Shown: positions 1 to 5,901 of the stretch, piece by piece
Numbering within the stretch: the stretch's first letter is position 1
Layout of the letters: each line of letters begins with the position of its first letter
DNA from: Oscillospiraceae bacterium
Lineage (GTDB): Bacteria; Bacillota; Clostridia; Oscillospirales; Ruminococcaceae
Direction: 5' to 3'
Length of the DNA stretch: 6,920 nt
Assembly: GCA_009776345.1 (NCBI GenBank)
Contig: WRLS01000111.1
Span: 1-6,920, forward strand
Notes under the pieces: generated by a model
Database searches by the model: none
Told to the model about the DNA's origin: nothing
Seen by the model: only the letters and a program-made list of their open reading frames with translations
Made by a program: the position numbers and the translations under genes

Positions 1-8
1 GCTTTTTT

Positions 9-1091
9 TTAATGAACGGCAGAATACCCCCGCGCAAGACCGCGGAGGGGCCTTGGGCTGAAAAGAACCCCCGCCCGCCGCGCCAGCTTGGAGCTGTACC
101 GCCCAACCACGGTATTTTTACTATTATACAGCATATCCGCAAGAAAATCCAACCTTTCCCGCTTCTTTTCAAGCAGGAACCGCGGGCTGTATGACATAAA
201 CCCCGAGCTTACTGTATCCAACGCTTCCTGCGCGCCGCCAAGCATACCCAAGGCGTTTTGCCGCAGGAAATACCCGCAGCTTCTGACCCTGCCGTAAACC
301 TCCGCCGCCGACGGCACCGCAAGCTCCGCCGCCGCCGAAGGCGTCGGTGCGCGGACATCCGCCGCGAAATCACAGAGCGTGGTGTCGGTTTCATGGCCAA
401 CGGCGGATATCAGCGGCGTGCTTGCCGCCGCCACCGCCCTAACCAGGTTTTCATCATTGAACTGCCATAAATCCTCCGCGCTCCCGCCGCCGCGCGCCAG
501 GATGATTACATCGCATTTACCGTCAAGCGCGCGCACACCATGGGCAAGCGCGTCCGCCGCGCCCTCCCCTTGGACCGGTGCAGGATAGAGAGTTACCGAA
601 GCAATCGGCCATCTTCTGGACAAAACCTGTACAATATCGCGGAAAGCCGCGCCTGTTTCCGATGTTACAACGCCGATTTTCTCCGGGAACGCGGGCAGGC
701 TTTTTTTTCTCGAACTATCAAAAAGCCCTTCGTCCGCGAGTTTTTGCCTGCGCTGTTCGTATGCCGCCGCCATCGCGCCCAAGCCGTGGGGCTGCATATC
801 CGTGACATACAGCTGATACACGCCGTCCCGTTCGTATACGCCGGCACCTGCCCTAACCAGCACAGTCATGCCGTTTTCGGGAAGGAAAGGGAGGAAGGAC
901 GCATGGCTTTCAAACATAACCGCCTTTACCGCGCTCTTTTCGTCTTTCAGCGAAAAATAATAATGCCCGGACCGGTAATGGTTCGTGAAGTTTGAAATCT
1001 CGCCCTTTAGGTAGACATCCGCCAGCTTTTTGTCGCCCTCTATGACTGATTTTACATAGCGGTTGAGTTGGCTTACAGTAAGTGTAACCAT
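9..1091 (-). CDS. xseA: Exodeoxyribonuclease VII large subunit, C-terminally short
   Basis: The catalytic large subunit of exonuclease VII, which degrades single-stranded DNA with XseB. The OB-fold DNA-binding domain spans about residues 3-100 (LTVSQLNRYVKSVIEGD, then VYLKGEISNFTNHYRSGHYY). The catalytic domain follows with IGVVTSETGAAFRDI (139-153), RGGGSAEDLWQFNDE (200-214) and ISAVGHETDTTLCDFAADVR (228-247), then APTPSAAAEL. All main motifs are intact. A helical region (about 260-340) leads to PLRGLARGYSAV. The family normally continues for a further 35-60 residues (an 'RGY-x-x-V ... G-x-x-v' tail), but here a TAA comes after one more codon, giving 360 residues against about 400-450 usual. 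The stop adjoins an A run of eight bases (plus-strand T at 3-10). This is either a true short form or a frameshift; the window edge prevents a decision. xseB would be expected just beyond the left edge. Confidence 0.92.
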   Translation of the reverse strand: MVTLTVSQLNRYVKSVIEGDKKLADVYLKGEISNFTNHYRSGHYYFSLKDEKSAVKAVMFESHASFLPFLPENGMTVLVRAGAGVYERDGVYQLYVTDMQPHGLGAMAAAYEQRRQKLADEGLFDSSRKKSLPAFPEKIGVVTSETGAAFRDIVQVLSRRWPIASVTLYPAPVQGEGAADALAHGVRALDGKCDVIILARGGGSAEDLWQFNDENLVRAVAAASTPLISAVGHETDTTLCDFAADVRAPTPSAAAELAVPSAAEVYGRVRSCGYFLRQNALGMLGGAQEALDTVSSGFMSYSPRFLLEKKRERLDFLADMLYNSKNTVVGRYSSKLARRAGVLFSPRPLRGLARGYSAVH

Positions 1092-1095
1092 AATG

Positions 1096-1200
1096 CTATA
1101 CCCAAGTTAGCAGCAATATAAGGGCAAGCCAGCCAAAACCGCAGGCAAGCAGCCCCCATAAGCACAGTGAGATGATTTGTACCGATGTGATTATATCCAT
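1096..1200 (-). CDS. Small single-span membrane peptide, 34 residues
   Basis: A short gene read directly from the sequence between the TsaD-like gene and xseA. The product starts MDIITSVQIISLCLWGLL and ends LALILLLTWV. Residues 9-32 form one continuous hydrophobic span containing Trp15, Trp24 and Trp33 (nine apart), Cys13 and Cys20, and small residues (G16, A19, C20, G21, G23) that could pack helices. Only Asp2 is charged. An AAAGG ribosome binding site lies 8 nt before the ATG. The stop is 4 nt before the xseA ATG, and xseA has no strong ribosome binding site of its own, so translation through this reading frame may feed xseA. No family is recognised. It could instead be a non-functional translated leader for xseA. 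Confidence 0.6.
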   Translation of the reverse strand: MDIITSVQIISLCLWGLLACGFGWLALILLLTWV

Positions 1201-1212
1201 GACGACGCCTTT

Positions 1213-1250
1213 CCTAAATCCTATAACCTAAATCCTAAATCCTAAATCCT
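1213..1250. repeat. Heptanucleotide tandem repeat (CCTAAAT / ATTTAGG)
   Basis: Five consecutive 7-mers plus three extra bases on the plus strand: CCTAAAT (1213-1219), a variant CCTATAA (1220-1226), then CCTAAAT at 1227, 1234 and 1241, ending in CCT (1248-1250). The tract covers the last five codons and stop of the TsaD-like gene and part of the gap before the 34-codon gene. On the minus strand the pure repeat places TAG in all three frames within a few units, so it ends translation whatever the frame. It also offers AGG-type ribosome-binding-like bases. Copy number could change by slippage. Confidence 0.85.
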
Positions 1251-2173
1251 GCGGCGCTCCGCGCCGCCAGCCACGCAACCCCTGCCGCGTTATCGGCGCT
1301 GAACCGCGGCGGCGCGAATACGCAATTAAAACTCCGCTCCAGGAAGCCGCGTATAATGCGATTGGACATAACCCCGCCGGCGAACACAATCTCCCGCCCC
1401 GGGTACCTATCCGCCGCAAGCCGCGCCATCTCGTAAACAGTATGCGCGAGATAATCGAGGCAAAAGCGCGCGGTATCCTGCGGGCTTTCCCCGGACGAAA
1501 TCATTTTCGCGCACATATTTTCCAGCCCCGAAAGGCAGCAGTCCATGCCCTTCAACTTTGGCTTGGGCCGGTATGTTTTATCTGATTTTTCAGCGAGCGC
1601 CTCAAGCCCCGGACCTGCCGGGAATCGGATGCCAAGCATCGCACCTACCCTGTCCACCGCCTGTCCGGCATGAAGGTCGAGCGAACGCGCAAGCGGCAGC
1701 ACACGTAAAATTAAAGCTTTATCGGGTTCTACGGCAAGGCATTCTGTGGTCCCGCCGGAGATATGGAACGCCAAAAAAGGCTTTTCCGCCAAATCCATAC
1801 GCCCCGCGCCGTACAGCGCCGCCGCAATATGACCGCGCTGGTGCGAAAAAAGATGCACGGGTATGCCCATCGCCGCGCCGATTGAACGCGCCGCCATCTC
1901 CCCCGCCAAAAAGCACGGCATATATGAACCCTTCGCGTCACACGGCGTAGCGGAAACTCCCACCGCGGCGATTTTGTGCTGTGCCGCAAAAAGCCCTTCT
2001 AAAATACCGCCCAGCGCCTTTACGTGCGCGAAGACTGCATCGCTTTGGCGAAGCCCGAGCTGCCCTTCTTTTACGGGGAGAAGGCGCGCCGCCTGTAAAA
2101 CCTCGCCCGTGCCGCTGTTATACAGCGCGGCTGAAGTAGTGTAATTGCTTGTGTCTATCCCCAGATACATCAT
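1235..2173 (-). CDS. TsaD/Kae1-like paralogue (M22 'glycoprotease' family)
   Basis: A 312-residue ASKHA-fold protein of the TsaD/Kae1 family. The phosphate-binding start is LGIDTSNYTTSAALYN (4-19), where true TsaD has a GIETSCDET-type motif. The canonical TsaD block after it (SQ-x-x-x-H, GGV-x-PE) is replaced by LLPVKEGQLGLRQSDAVFAH (31-50), which marks a distinct paralogue seen next to nusB/xseA in clostridia. The metal-binding histidines are kept as HQRGH (H111, H115), as are SGGTT (139-143), the AGQAVDRVGAMLG helix (169-181), the FAGGVMSNRIIRGFL nucleotide loop (264-278) and a C-terminal DN (D294, N295). It may therefore bind metal and nucleotide. True TsaD makes the t6A base of tRNA; this copy's reaction is unknown, and the old protease label is unsupported. 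The last codons (GFRI, stop) lie inside a heptamer repeat. Confidence 0.88.
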   Translation of the reverse strand: MMYLGIDTSNYTTSAALYNSGTGEVLQAARLLPVKEGQLGLRQSDAVFAHVKALGGILEGLFAAQHKIAAVGVSATPCDAKGSYMPCFLAGEMAARSIGAAMGIPVHLFSHQRGHIAAALYGAGRMDLAEKPFLAFHISGGTTECLAVEPDKALILRVLPLARSLDLHAGQAVDRVGAMLGIRFPAGPGLEALAEKSDKTYRPKPKLKGMDCCLSGLENMCAKMISSGESPQDTARFCLDYLAHTVYEMARLAADRYPGREIVFAGGVMSNRIIRGFLERSFNCVFAPPRFSADNAAGVAWLAARSAAGFRI

Positions 2174-2583
2174 GCCTTCGGCGCGTCCCCCGATCGCAGG
2201 TAGGCGCCCAAAATCCCGTTGACATAGGCAGCGTCGTCCTCTGTGCCGAATGACTTGACAAGCTCTACAGCCTCGTTGACAGAAGCGCCCGGCGGGATAT
2301 CGTCAAACCCCGTGATCTCGCAAAAAGCCAGCCTAAGCGCCGCCAGGCTTACCTTTGATATACGGTTTATCTTCCATTTGTCCGAGTAATCCGTGATAAG
2401 CCTGTCCAGCTCCTGCACGGACTGCACGGCTTTAGTGCAAAGCTCACTTGCGAAGCCGCCCGCCGCCGGTTCCCTGCCCTGCGCGCCTTCTATCAAACTT
2501 TCCATGCTTTCTTCCTGCCGGAAGGACCATTCAAACAGCAGGCAGAACGCCGCTTCCCTTGCCTCGCGCCTGCTTTGCTTCAT
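2170..2583 (-). CDS. nusB: Transcription antitermination factor NusB
   Basis: A 137-residue all-helical RNA-binding protein that, with NusE (ribosomal protein S10), binds boxA RNA and supports antitermination, chiefly of rRNA operons. The N-terminus SRREAREAAFCLLFEWSF (4-21) carries the basic RNA-binding helix. The C-terminal half has the family signature: an inter-helix Trp (W70), KINRISKVSLAALRLAFCEI (71-90), IPPGASVNEAVELVKSFGTE (96-115) and AAYVNGILGAYL. The length is normal for the family (about 130-150). The ATG overlaps the stop of the Asp23-family gene and its own TGA overlaps the next gene's ATG (both ATGA), so all three are likely translated as a coupled unit. Confidence 0.96.
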   Translation of the reverse strand: MKQSRREAREAAFCLLFEWSFRQEESMESLIEGAQGREPAAGGFASELCTKAVQSVQELDRLITDYSDKWKINRISKVSLAALRLAFCEITGFDDIPPGASVNEAVELVKSFGTEDDAAYVNGILGAYLRSGDAPKA

Positions 2584-2933
2584 TCCTGCGCCGGGAAATG
2601 TATCCCCGCTACCGTTACATTTACTTTAGAAACGGCGATGCCCGTCATAGTCTGCACATTCTCCTTCACCGCCGCCTGTATGGACGTGCAGACATCCGGG
2701 ATGCGCGCGCCCGCTTTCAGGACGGCGTTAACATCAAGCTCCGCGAAGCCGTCTGTCAGCACCACGCGTATCGCCCGCTTCCCGAAGCCGCGCCCGAATA
2801 CCTTGGGAACCTCCTGCTCCGGCAGTGAAACTACGCCGTCAACTTCGAGTGCCGCTGTCTTCGCGATAGTGGCGATAACCCCTTTGGATATTTTCAGGCT
2901 CCCCGCCGGCTGGCGCGATTCGATGCTTTCCAT
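2580..2933 (-). CDS. Asp23/Gls24 family protein (YqhY-like)
   Basis: A 117-residue cytoplasmic protein of the Asp23/Gls24 family. Recognisable blocks are GSLKISKGVIATIAKTAALE (11-30) with VDGVVSLP after it, then a strand pair (AIRVVLTDGFAELDVNAVLK, 54-73) and the C-terminal VQTMTGIAVSKVNVTVAGIHF (from residue 93). Its place just before nusB matches B. subtilis yqhY, whose loss is known to disturb acetyl-CoA carboxylase control and lipid synthesis. That role is family knowledge and is not visible here. The ATG has an excellent AGGAGGGG ribosome binding site about 5 nt upstream. The stop overlaps the nusB start (ATGA), so the two are probably translated together. It is the first gene of the housekeeping operon, about 105 nt from the predicted transcription start. 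Confidence 0.92.
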   Translation of the reverse strand: MESIESRQPAGSLKISKGVIATIAKTAALEVDGVVSLPEQEVPKVFGRGFGKRAIRVVLTDGFAELDVNAVLKAGARIPDVCTSIQAAVKENVQTMTGIAVSKVNVTVAGIHFPAQE

Positions 2934-2950
2934 ATTAGCCCCTCCTATTT

Positions 2951-2974
2951 CTTGACCGGCCTCTTAACCGGCCG
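2951..2974 (-). repeat. Imperfect 12-nt direct repeat in the leader
   Basis: Two adjacent 12-mers match at 10 of 12 positions: CTTGACCGGCCT (2951-2962) and CTTAACCGGCCG (2963-2974) on the plus strand. They lie between the leader hairpin and the Asp23-family ribosome binding site. Read on the minus strand in one frame they would encode RPVKRPVKK and a stop, but that frame has no ATG, GTG or TTG start with a ribosome binding site, so no gene is called. Role unknown. Confidence 0.5.
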
Positions 2975-2995
2975 CTGTCTGTTTTCACCGTAAAG

Positions 2996-3017
2996 CGGCC
3001 CGGCTTGCGCCGGGCCG
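2996..3017 (-). promoter_or_regulatory. GC-rich stem-loop in the leader between spoIIIAH and the Asp23 gene
   Basis: A perfect 9-bp stem: arm CGGCCCGGC (plus-strand 2996-3004), four-base loop (3005-3008), arm GCCGGGCCG (3009-3017). Read on the minus strand the loop is GCAA, a GNRA tetraloop, which would make a very stable RNA hairpin. On that strand it is followed by CTTTACGG, a poor U tract, so it is a weak candidate for an intrinsic terminator of spoIIIA. On the plus strand the tail is AAATTTGTTTTATT, better suited to termination, but no plus-strand gene is seen. It lies about 20 nt downstream of the predicted transcription start, so it may act as a leader hairpin (transcript stability or attenuation). 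Function is inferred. Confidence 0.6.
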
Positions 3018-3044
3018 AAATTTGTTTTATTGCCCTTAACAGTT

Positions 3045-3072
3045 ATTATAGCACAAATTTCCCGCGTATCAA
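3045..3072 (-). promoter_or_regulatory. Sigma-A-type promoter for the Asp23-nusB-xseA operon
   Basis: On the minus strand TTGATA (-35, plus-strand 3067-3072) and TATAAT (-10, plus-strand 3045-3050) are separated by exactly 16 bp. The -35 matches TTGACA at five of six positions and the -10 is perfect. The -35 begins right after the spoIIIAH stop codon (3073-3075). Transcription would begin near 3038, giving a leader of about 105 nt before the Asp23-family gene. This would let the housekeeping genes be expressed in growing cells, independently of the sporulation genes upstream. The assignment rests on consensus match and position only. Confidence 0.75.
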
Positions 3073-3648
3073 CTAGTTTACCTCAATAATTGATATATTT
3101 TCTACCTCTATATCCGTTTCTTTTAAAATAATATCTTTTATCTGCACTACCTCCGCCGCCATAAGCCCTTCGGTGCGCACCATGATATCCGCCCGCTGGG
3201 AGTCGTAATACACCATCACATCCGCAAAGCCCTTTGCCTTGATGAGGTTTTCGATCTTGCCCTCAGTTTCTATAGATTTGGCTATGTCCGCCGCCCTCAT
3301 TGTAAGCTGGGCTCGCTGGTCCTCCTCCATCTCCGAGTCGCCGAGCATGAATGCCAGCGTTTCCACCGCTTCGTCACGCGCGCGCTGGCGGGACATTTTT
3401 GCCTCTACAAAAAAGGTGTCCCCGAACACAGCCGCGGCTTCGCCCGTTTCCATGACCTCGTTGATATCGTCGAGTACATTGTCTACATACTGCGCCTCGC
3501 CGTAGGTGGCATTGCCGTCCAGCACGGCTCGCGTCACGGGCAGATCCATATTTGTCGTGGAATACTGCCAATTCAAATACACCGCGACCCCAAGCCCCAG
3601 TACCAGCGCCGCCAGGATAATTTGCCTTTTACCTATGATCATGTTCAT
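3073..3648 (-). CDS. spoIIIAH: Stage III sporulation protein AH
   Basis: A 191-residue mother-cell membrane protein whose extracytoplasmic domain pairs with a forespore protein (SpoIIQ in B. subtilis) to zip the two membranes and form the channel. The N-terminus, with GKRQIILAALVLGLGVAVYL from residue 6 and then NWQYS, is a hallmark of clostridial SpoIIIAH and forms the single membrane span (about residues 9-26). A variable linker runs to about residue 75, then a helical stretch (about 84-135) and the YscJ/FliF-like ring-building domain (about 115-191, with GKIENLIKAKGFADVMVYYD and VVQIKDIILKETDIEVENIS). The length is close to that of B. subtilis (218 residues). The first ATG is chosen because a perfect GGAGGT lies 7 nt upstream. 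This is the last gene of the sporulation cluster; a vegetative-type promoter begins immediately after its stop. Confidence 0.96.
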   Translation of the reverse strand: MNMIIGKRQIILAALVLGLGVAVYLNWQYSTTNMDLPVTRAVLDGNATYGEAQYVDNVLDDINEVMETGEAAAVFGDTFFVEAKMSRQRARDEAVETLAFMLGDSEMEEDQRAQLTMRAADIAKSIETEGKIENLIKAKGFADVMVYYDSQRADIMVRTEGLMAAEVVQIKDIILKETDIEVENISIIEVN

Positions 3649-3669
3649 TTATTTTACCTCCATCTTATT

Positions 3670-4242
3670 TTATGCAGCGATTTTCTCAACGCAAACCTTT
3701 GCGCTGGAAATGCCTAAGGTCGTGGTTACAACATTTATGAGGCTTTGGCGCACCCTTAGGTCATCCGCCCCTTCGCACACTATTACGACGCCCTGTATTT
3801 TCGGCTCAAGCTGTGTGCGCACCAGCGGCTGACGTGAACCCATCCCCGCGTCCACTAAAATAAAGCTTGTTTGCACATTCTCCCTGGACGTGATGTTTTC
3901 GCCGTCGCCGCTTTTATCCAGGCTCCGTTTTTCTTCCTTGGCGTAGACAAGCTCCCCGCTGTTTGCCAGCGTGACCATGACCTCCGCGCTTCCGACGCCT
4001 TCAATGCGGATAATCAGGCCGCGCAGCCTCTCCTCCGTCCTCGCGACGTATTCTTCGCTTGTAAACAGTGCGGGCGAACCCGGGCTGTCCACGGGGGGGC
4101 CTGTGGCGGGCTGCCCGCCGAGAAGCTGTGAGAGCAAAATCAGCCCCATCCCCAGCAGCCCCAGAATCACAAGGAGCTTCACCTTTGCATCCTTGCCCAG
4201 AAGCTTTTGCGCACCCGCCAAGGCCGCTTTAAAATCCGGCAT
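3670..4242 (-). CDS. spoIIIAG: Stage III sporulation protein AG
   Basis: A 190-residue bitopic protein that forms the large ring of the SpoIIIA-SpoIIQ channel in the intermembrane space. A short cytoplasmic N-terminus precedes one membrane span (about residues 21-42: VKLLVILGLLGMGLILLSQL). A Pro/Gly-rich linker follows (43-62), then the ring-building domain: EERLRGLIIRIEGVGSAEVM (70-89), a charged insertion (about 100-120) and EPKIQGVVIVCEGADDLRV (146-164), ending in KVCVEKIA. The last two blocks are strong family signatures. B. subtilis SpoIIIAG is 229 residues; the difference lies in the linker and insertion. The ATG at 4242 has a GGGGCGGTG ribosome binding region a few bases upstream. There are 23 nt to spoIIIAF and 21 nt to spoIIIAH. 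Confidence 0.95.
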   Translation of the reverse strand: MPDFKAALAGAQKLLGKDAKVKLLVILGLLGMGLILLSQLLGGQPATGPPVDSPGSPALFTSEEYVARTEERLRGLIIRIEGVGSAEVMVTLANSGELVYAKEEKRSLDKSGDGENITSRENVQTSFILVDAGMGSRQPLVRTQLEPKIQGVVIVCEGADDLRVRQSLINVVTTTLGISSAKVCVEKIAA

Positions 4243-4265
4243 TTTTCACCGCCCCTTACCATAAT

Positions 4266-4751
4266 TTACCGGTCGTTGCCTTCGTAGCCGATCCGCACCT
4301 CAAGCCCCAGCGCGTTTGCAAGCTCCGTGCGGATATGGTCGTGGCTGCCCTCGTGCGAAGCATCCAGAGTTATATCCACGCGACCGGGCCCATGTTGTCC
4401 GTTTGTAATAATGTTTATGGTAGTATCCCCCCCATTTATGCCCATTTGCGAAAGCTTTTCCCGGATTATTTTTTCCACGCCTTCAAGCCCGGCGCGCCCC
4501 GCCTGGGAATTGGCTGTATCCGTAAGCGCCTGCGCCCTGCTTTGAATATCCGGCATAAGCTCCCCGCCTGTGCCGAGTTCTATCCCCGGCACCCCGAAAA
4601 CCGCGGGGGAAAGCAGAACACACAGGAAAAACGCACTACAGGTTACGCCGAAAATCTTTTGCATATTCGATTTCGGCAGCGCCATACGAAAGATACCGCC
4701 GGCCGCCATCGCGGCGCATACGGCAAACGCCCAATCACGCAAAGCGCCCAT
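4266..4751 (-). CDS. spoIIIAF: Stage III sporulation protein AF
   Basis: A 161-residue protein with two N-terminal membrane spans (about residues 5-22 and 34-53) and a soluble C-terminal domain. The N-terminus MGALRDWAFAVCAAMAAGGI, followed by a loop containing ALPKSNMQKIFG, is typical of the family (LR-W start, LP then KKI). The soluble part has a helix with EGVEKIIREKLSQMGI (residues 90-105), then two strands (TINIIT and GRVDITLD) and a final helix, which agrees with the ring-building-like fold reported for SpoIIIAF. It is shorter than B. subtilis SpoIIIAF (206 residues), mainly in the linker. The ATG immediately follows the spoIIIAE stop (TAAATG), so translation is probably coupled. In B. 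subtilis an internal promoter inside spoIIIAE drives AF-AH; I could not find a convincing sigma-E-like site here. Confidence 0.93.
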   Translation of the reverse strand: MGALRDWAFAVCAAMAAGGIFRMALPKSNMQKIFGVTCSAFFLCVLLSPAVFGVPGIELGTGGELMPDIQSRAQALTDTANSQAGRAGLEGVEKIIREKLSQMGINGGDTTINIITNGQHGPGRVDITLDASHEGSHDHIRTELANALGLEVRIGYEGNDR

Positions 4752-5888
4752 TTAAACGGCCCCCATCCCCGCGCCCATCACAATCGCGGTGGAAATTATC
4801 ACAAGCAAGGCAAAGCCCAAAATCACTGCCACCAAAATCCCAAGCACCCCCGCGCACGCCTTCATTACCGAGGAAACTGCAGGCACGCCGACTATATCGC
4901 CCGCCGCCGCGCCCAAATTCGCCGCGATATACCACGCCAGCGTGTTTAGGAGTATCGGCAAAAACGTGAACACCACCGCGATTATCCCATACGCCCCCAC
5001 GGATGATTTTATAAGCCTGAGACAGCCCTGCGCCGTGGAAAACGCCTCGGACAGCGCGCTTCCAACCACGGGGACAAAGCTGGTGAAAAGGAATTTCGCG
5101 GATTTATTTGCCACCGTGTCCGCGTTCGTGCCAACCATTGTCTGTATGGAGAGCAGCGCCACAAACAGCGTAAAGCACAGCCCCAAAACCCAGCCCGCGA
5201 TATTCTTTACCACGCCCGCCGCCGAGGATATGTTTATCTCCGGCGAAACCGCGCCCATAACGCACATCGCCAGGTACACGGACATCAGCGGCATCAAAAA
5301 CCGCGCGATGACCTGCGCGATGACCTGCGCGGCGGTAAACATCATTATGCTGTATGTACCCGCGGTAACGGGCTGACCGGACGCCATCATCGCGGCGGAA
5401 AACACCGGTACGAAGCCCGCCATGAAAAAAGCGGCGTCCTGCACAGCGCGGACAGTTTCCATGATGCAGTCAAAGATAGGGCGCGCGGCGGAAAGCACGA
5501 CGCAAAGCACCGCCGTCATATTAAACACCTGCGGCATATCCCCGCCCGACGCCTGTCCCATCCCCTGCAAAAAGGAGCTTATCGCCAATATCCCCACTAT
5601 TGCCGCGAGCGTGTTTACCGGCGCCCTGATTTGCCGCAGGGCAAGCCGCCACACCGTCCGGAAAAACTCACCCGGGGAAAGCCCGATCAGCGAGGATACG
5701 CTCAGGTCGACCCCCGCCTCGTCCATCAGCTCCAGCGCGTGGCCCGGCACTTGGCTGACAAGCTCGTCCTTTCCCAGCGCGCGCAGCTGCTCGTCGGTAT
5801 CGAAGCCCTCGGGCCCGGCGGCGGCCTGTACAGGCAAGGAAAAGAGCAGGACGGCGAAAAAGACCGTTAATAGCTGTTTCATCGGCAT
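4752..5888 (-). CDS. spoIIIAE: Stage III sporulation protein AE
   Basis: A 378-residue polytopic membrane protein, the largest membrane component of the SpoIIIA complex (B. subtilis 399 residues). It starts with a probable signal peptide: Lys4, a hydrophobic core at about residues 6-18 and a likely cleavage site near VQA-AA (residues 20-24). A soluble region of about 55 residues follows, then several hydrophobic segments, among them about 92-108, 124-138, 155-168, 200-216, 230-250, 300-318 and 345-372. The family-like stretch around residues 255-300 (TNADTVANKSAKFLFTSFVP, then VGSALSEAFSTAQGCLRLIK) is present. ATG at 5888 is used; a second in-frame ATG two codons later (5882) is equally possible because the ribosome binding site is weak (GGA-type). 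A 12-bp tandem duplication gives QVIAQVIA at residues 188-195. The stop TAA directly abuts the spoIIIAF ATG. Confidence 0.95.
   Translation of the reverse strand: MPMKQLLTVFFAVLLFSLPVQAAAGPEGFDTDEQLRALGKDELVSQVPGHALELMDEAGVDLSVSSLIGLSPGEFFRTVWRLALRQIRAPVNTLAAIVGILAISSFLQGMGQASGGDMPQVFNMTAVLCVVLSAARPIFDCIMETVRAVQDAAFFMAGFVPVFSAAMMASGQPVTAGTYSIMMFTAAQVIAQVIARFLMPLMSVYLAMCVMGAVSPEINISSAAGVVKNIAGWVLGLCFTLFVALLSIQTMVGTNADTVANKSAKFLFTSFVPVVGSALSEAFSTAQGCLRLIKSSVGAYGIIAVVFTFLPILLNTLAWYIAANLGAAAGDIVGVPAVSSVMKACAGVLGILVAVILGFALLVIISTAIVMGAGMGAV
5303..5326 (-). repeat. 12-bp tandem duplication inside spoIIIAE
   Basis: GCGCGATGACCT occurs twice in a row on the plus strand (5303-5314 and 5315-5326), followed by GCGCG, the start of a third copy. 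It keeps the reading frame and encodes the doubled QVIA at SpoIIIAE residues 188-195, within or beside a membrane segment. It is probably a slippage product that the protein tolerates. Confidence 0.7.
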
Positions 5889-5901
5889 ATTCCGTCCGAT
5901 C

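Noticed and set aside
540..995. A 151-codon open frame on the plus strand
   Set aside because: It lies antisense to the conserved catalytic and OB regions of xseA, has no family resemblance and no good ribosome binding site; it is a shadow of GC-rich coding sequence.
1213..1250. Telomere-like sequence (CCTAAAT resembles the plant telomere unit)
   Set aside because: Only five units, an imperfect unit, and position inside a bacterial operon; it is a short bacterial tandem repeat.
2996..3017. Standard intrinsic terminator for spoIIIAH
   Set aside because: On the minus strand the hairpin is followed by CTTTACGG and not by a U tract, and it lies downstream of a strong promoter; it is kept as a stem-loop of uncertain role.
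4335..4949. A 204-codon open frame on the plus strand
   Set aside because: It is antisense across spoIIIAF and the end of spoIIIAE; its composition (rich in His, Arg, Pro) is typical of a reversed-frame artefact.
4789..5376. A 195-codon open frame on the plus strand
   Set aside because: It is antisense to spoIIIAE, mirroring its hydrophobic codons; no independent support.
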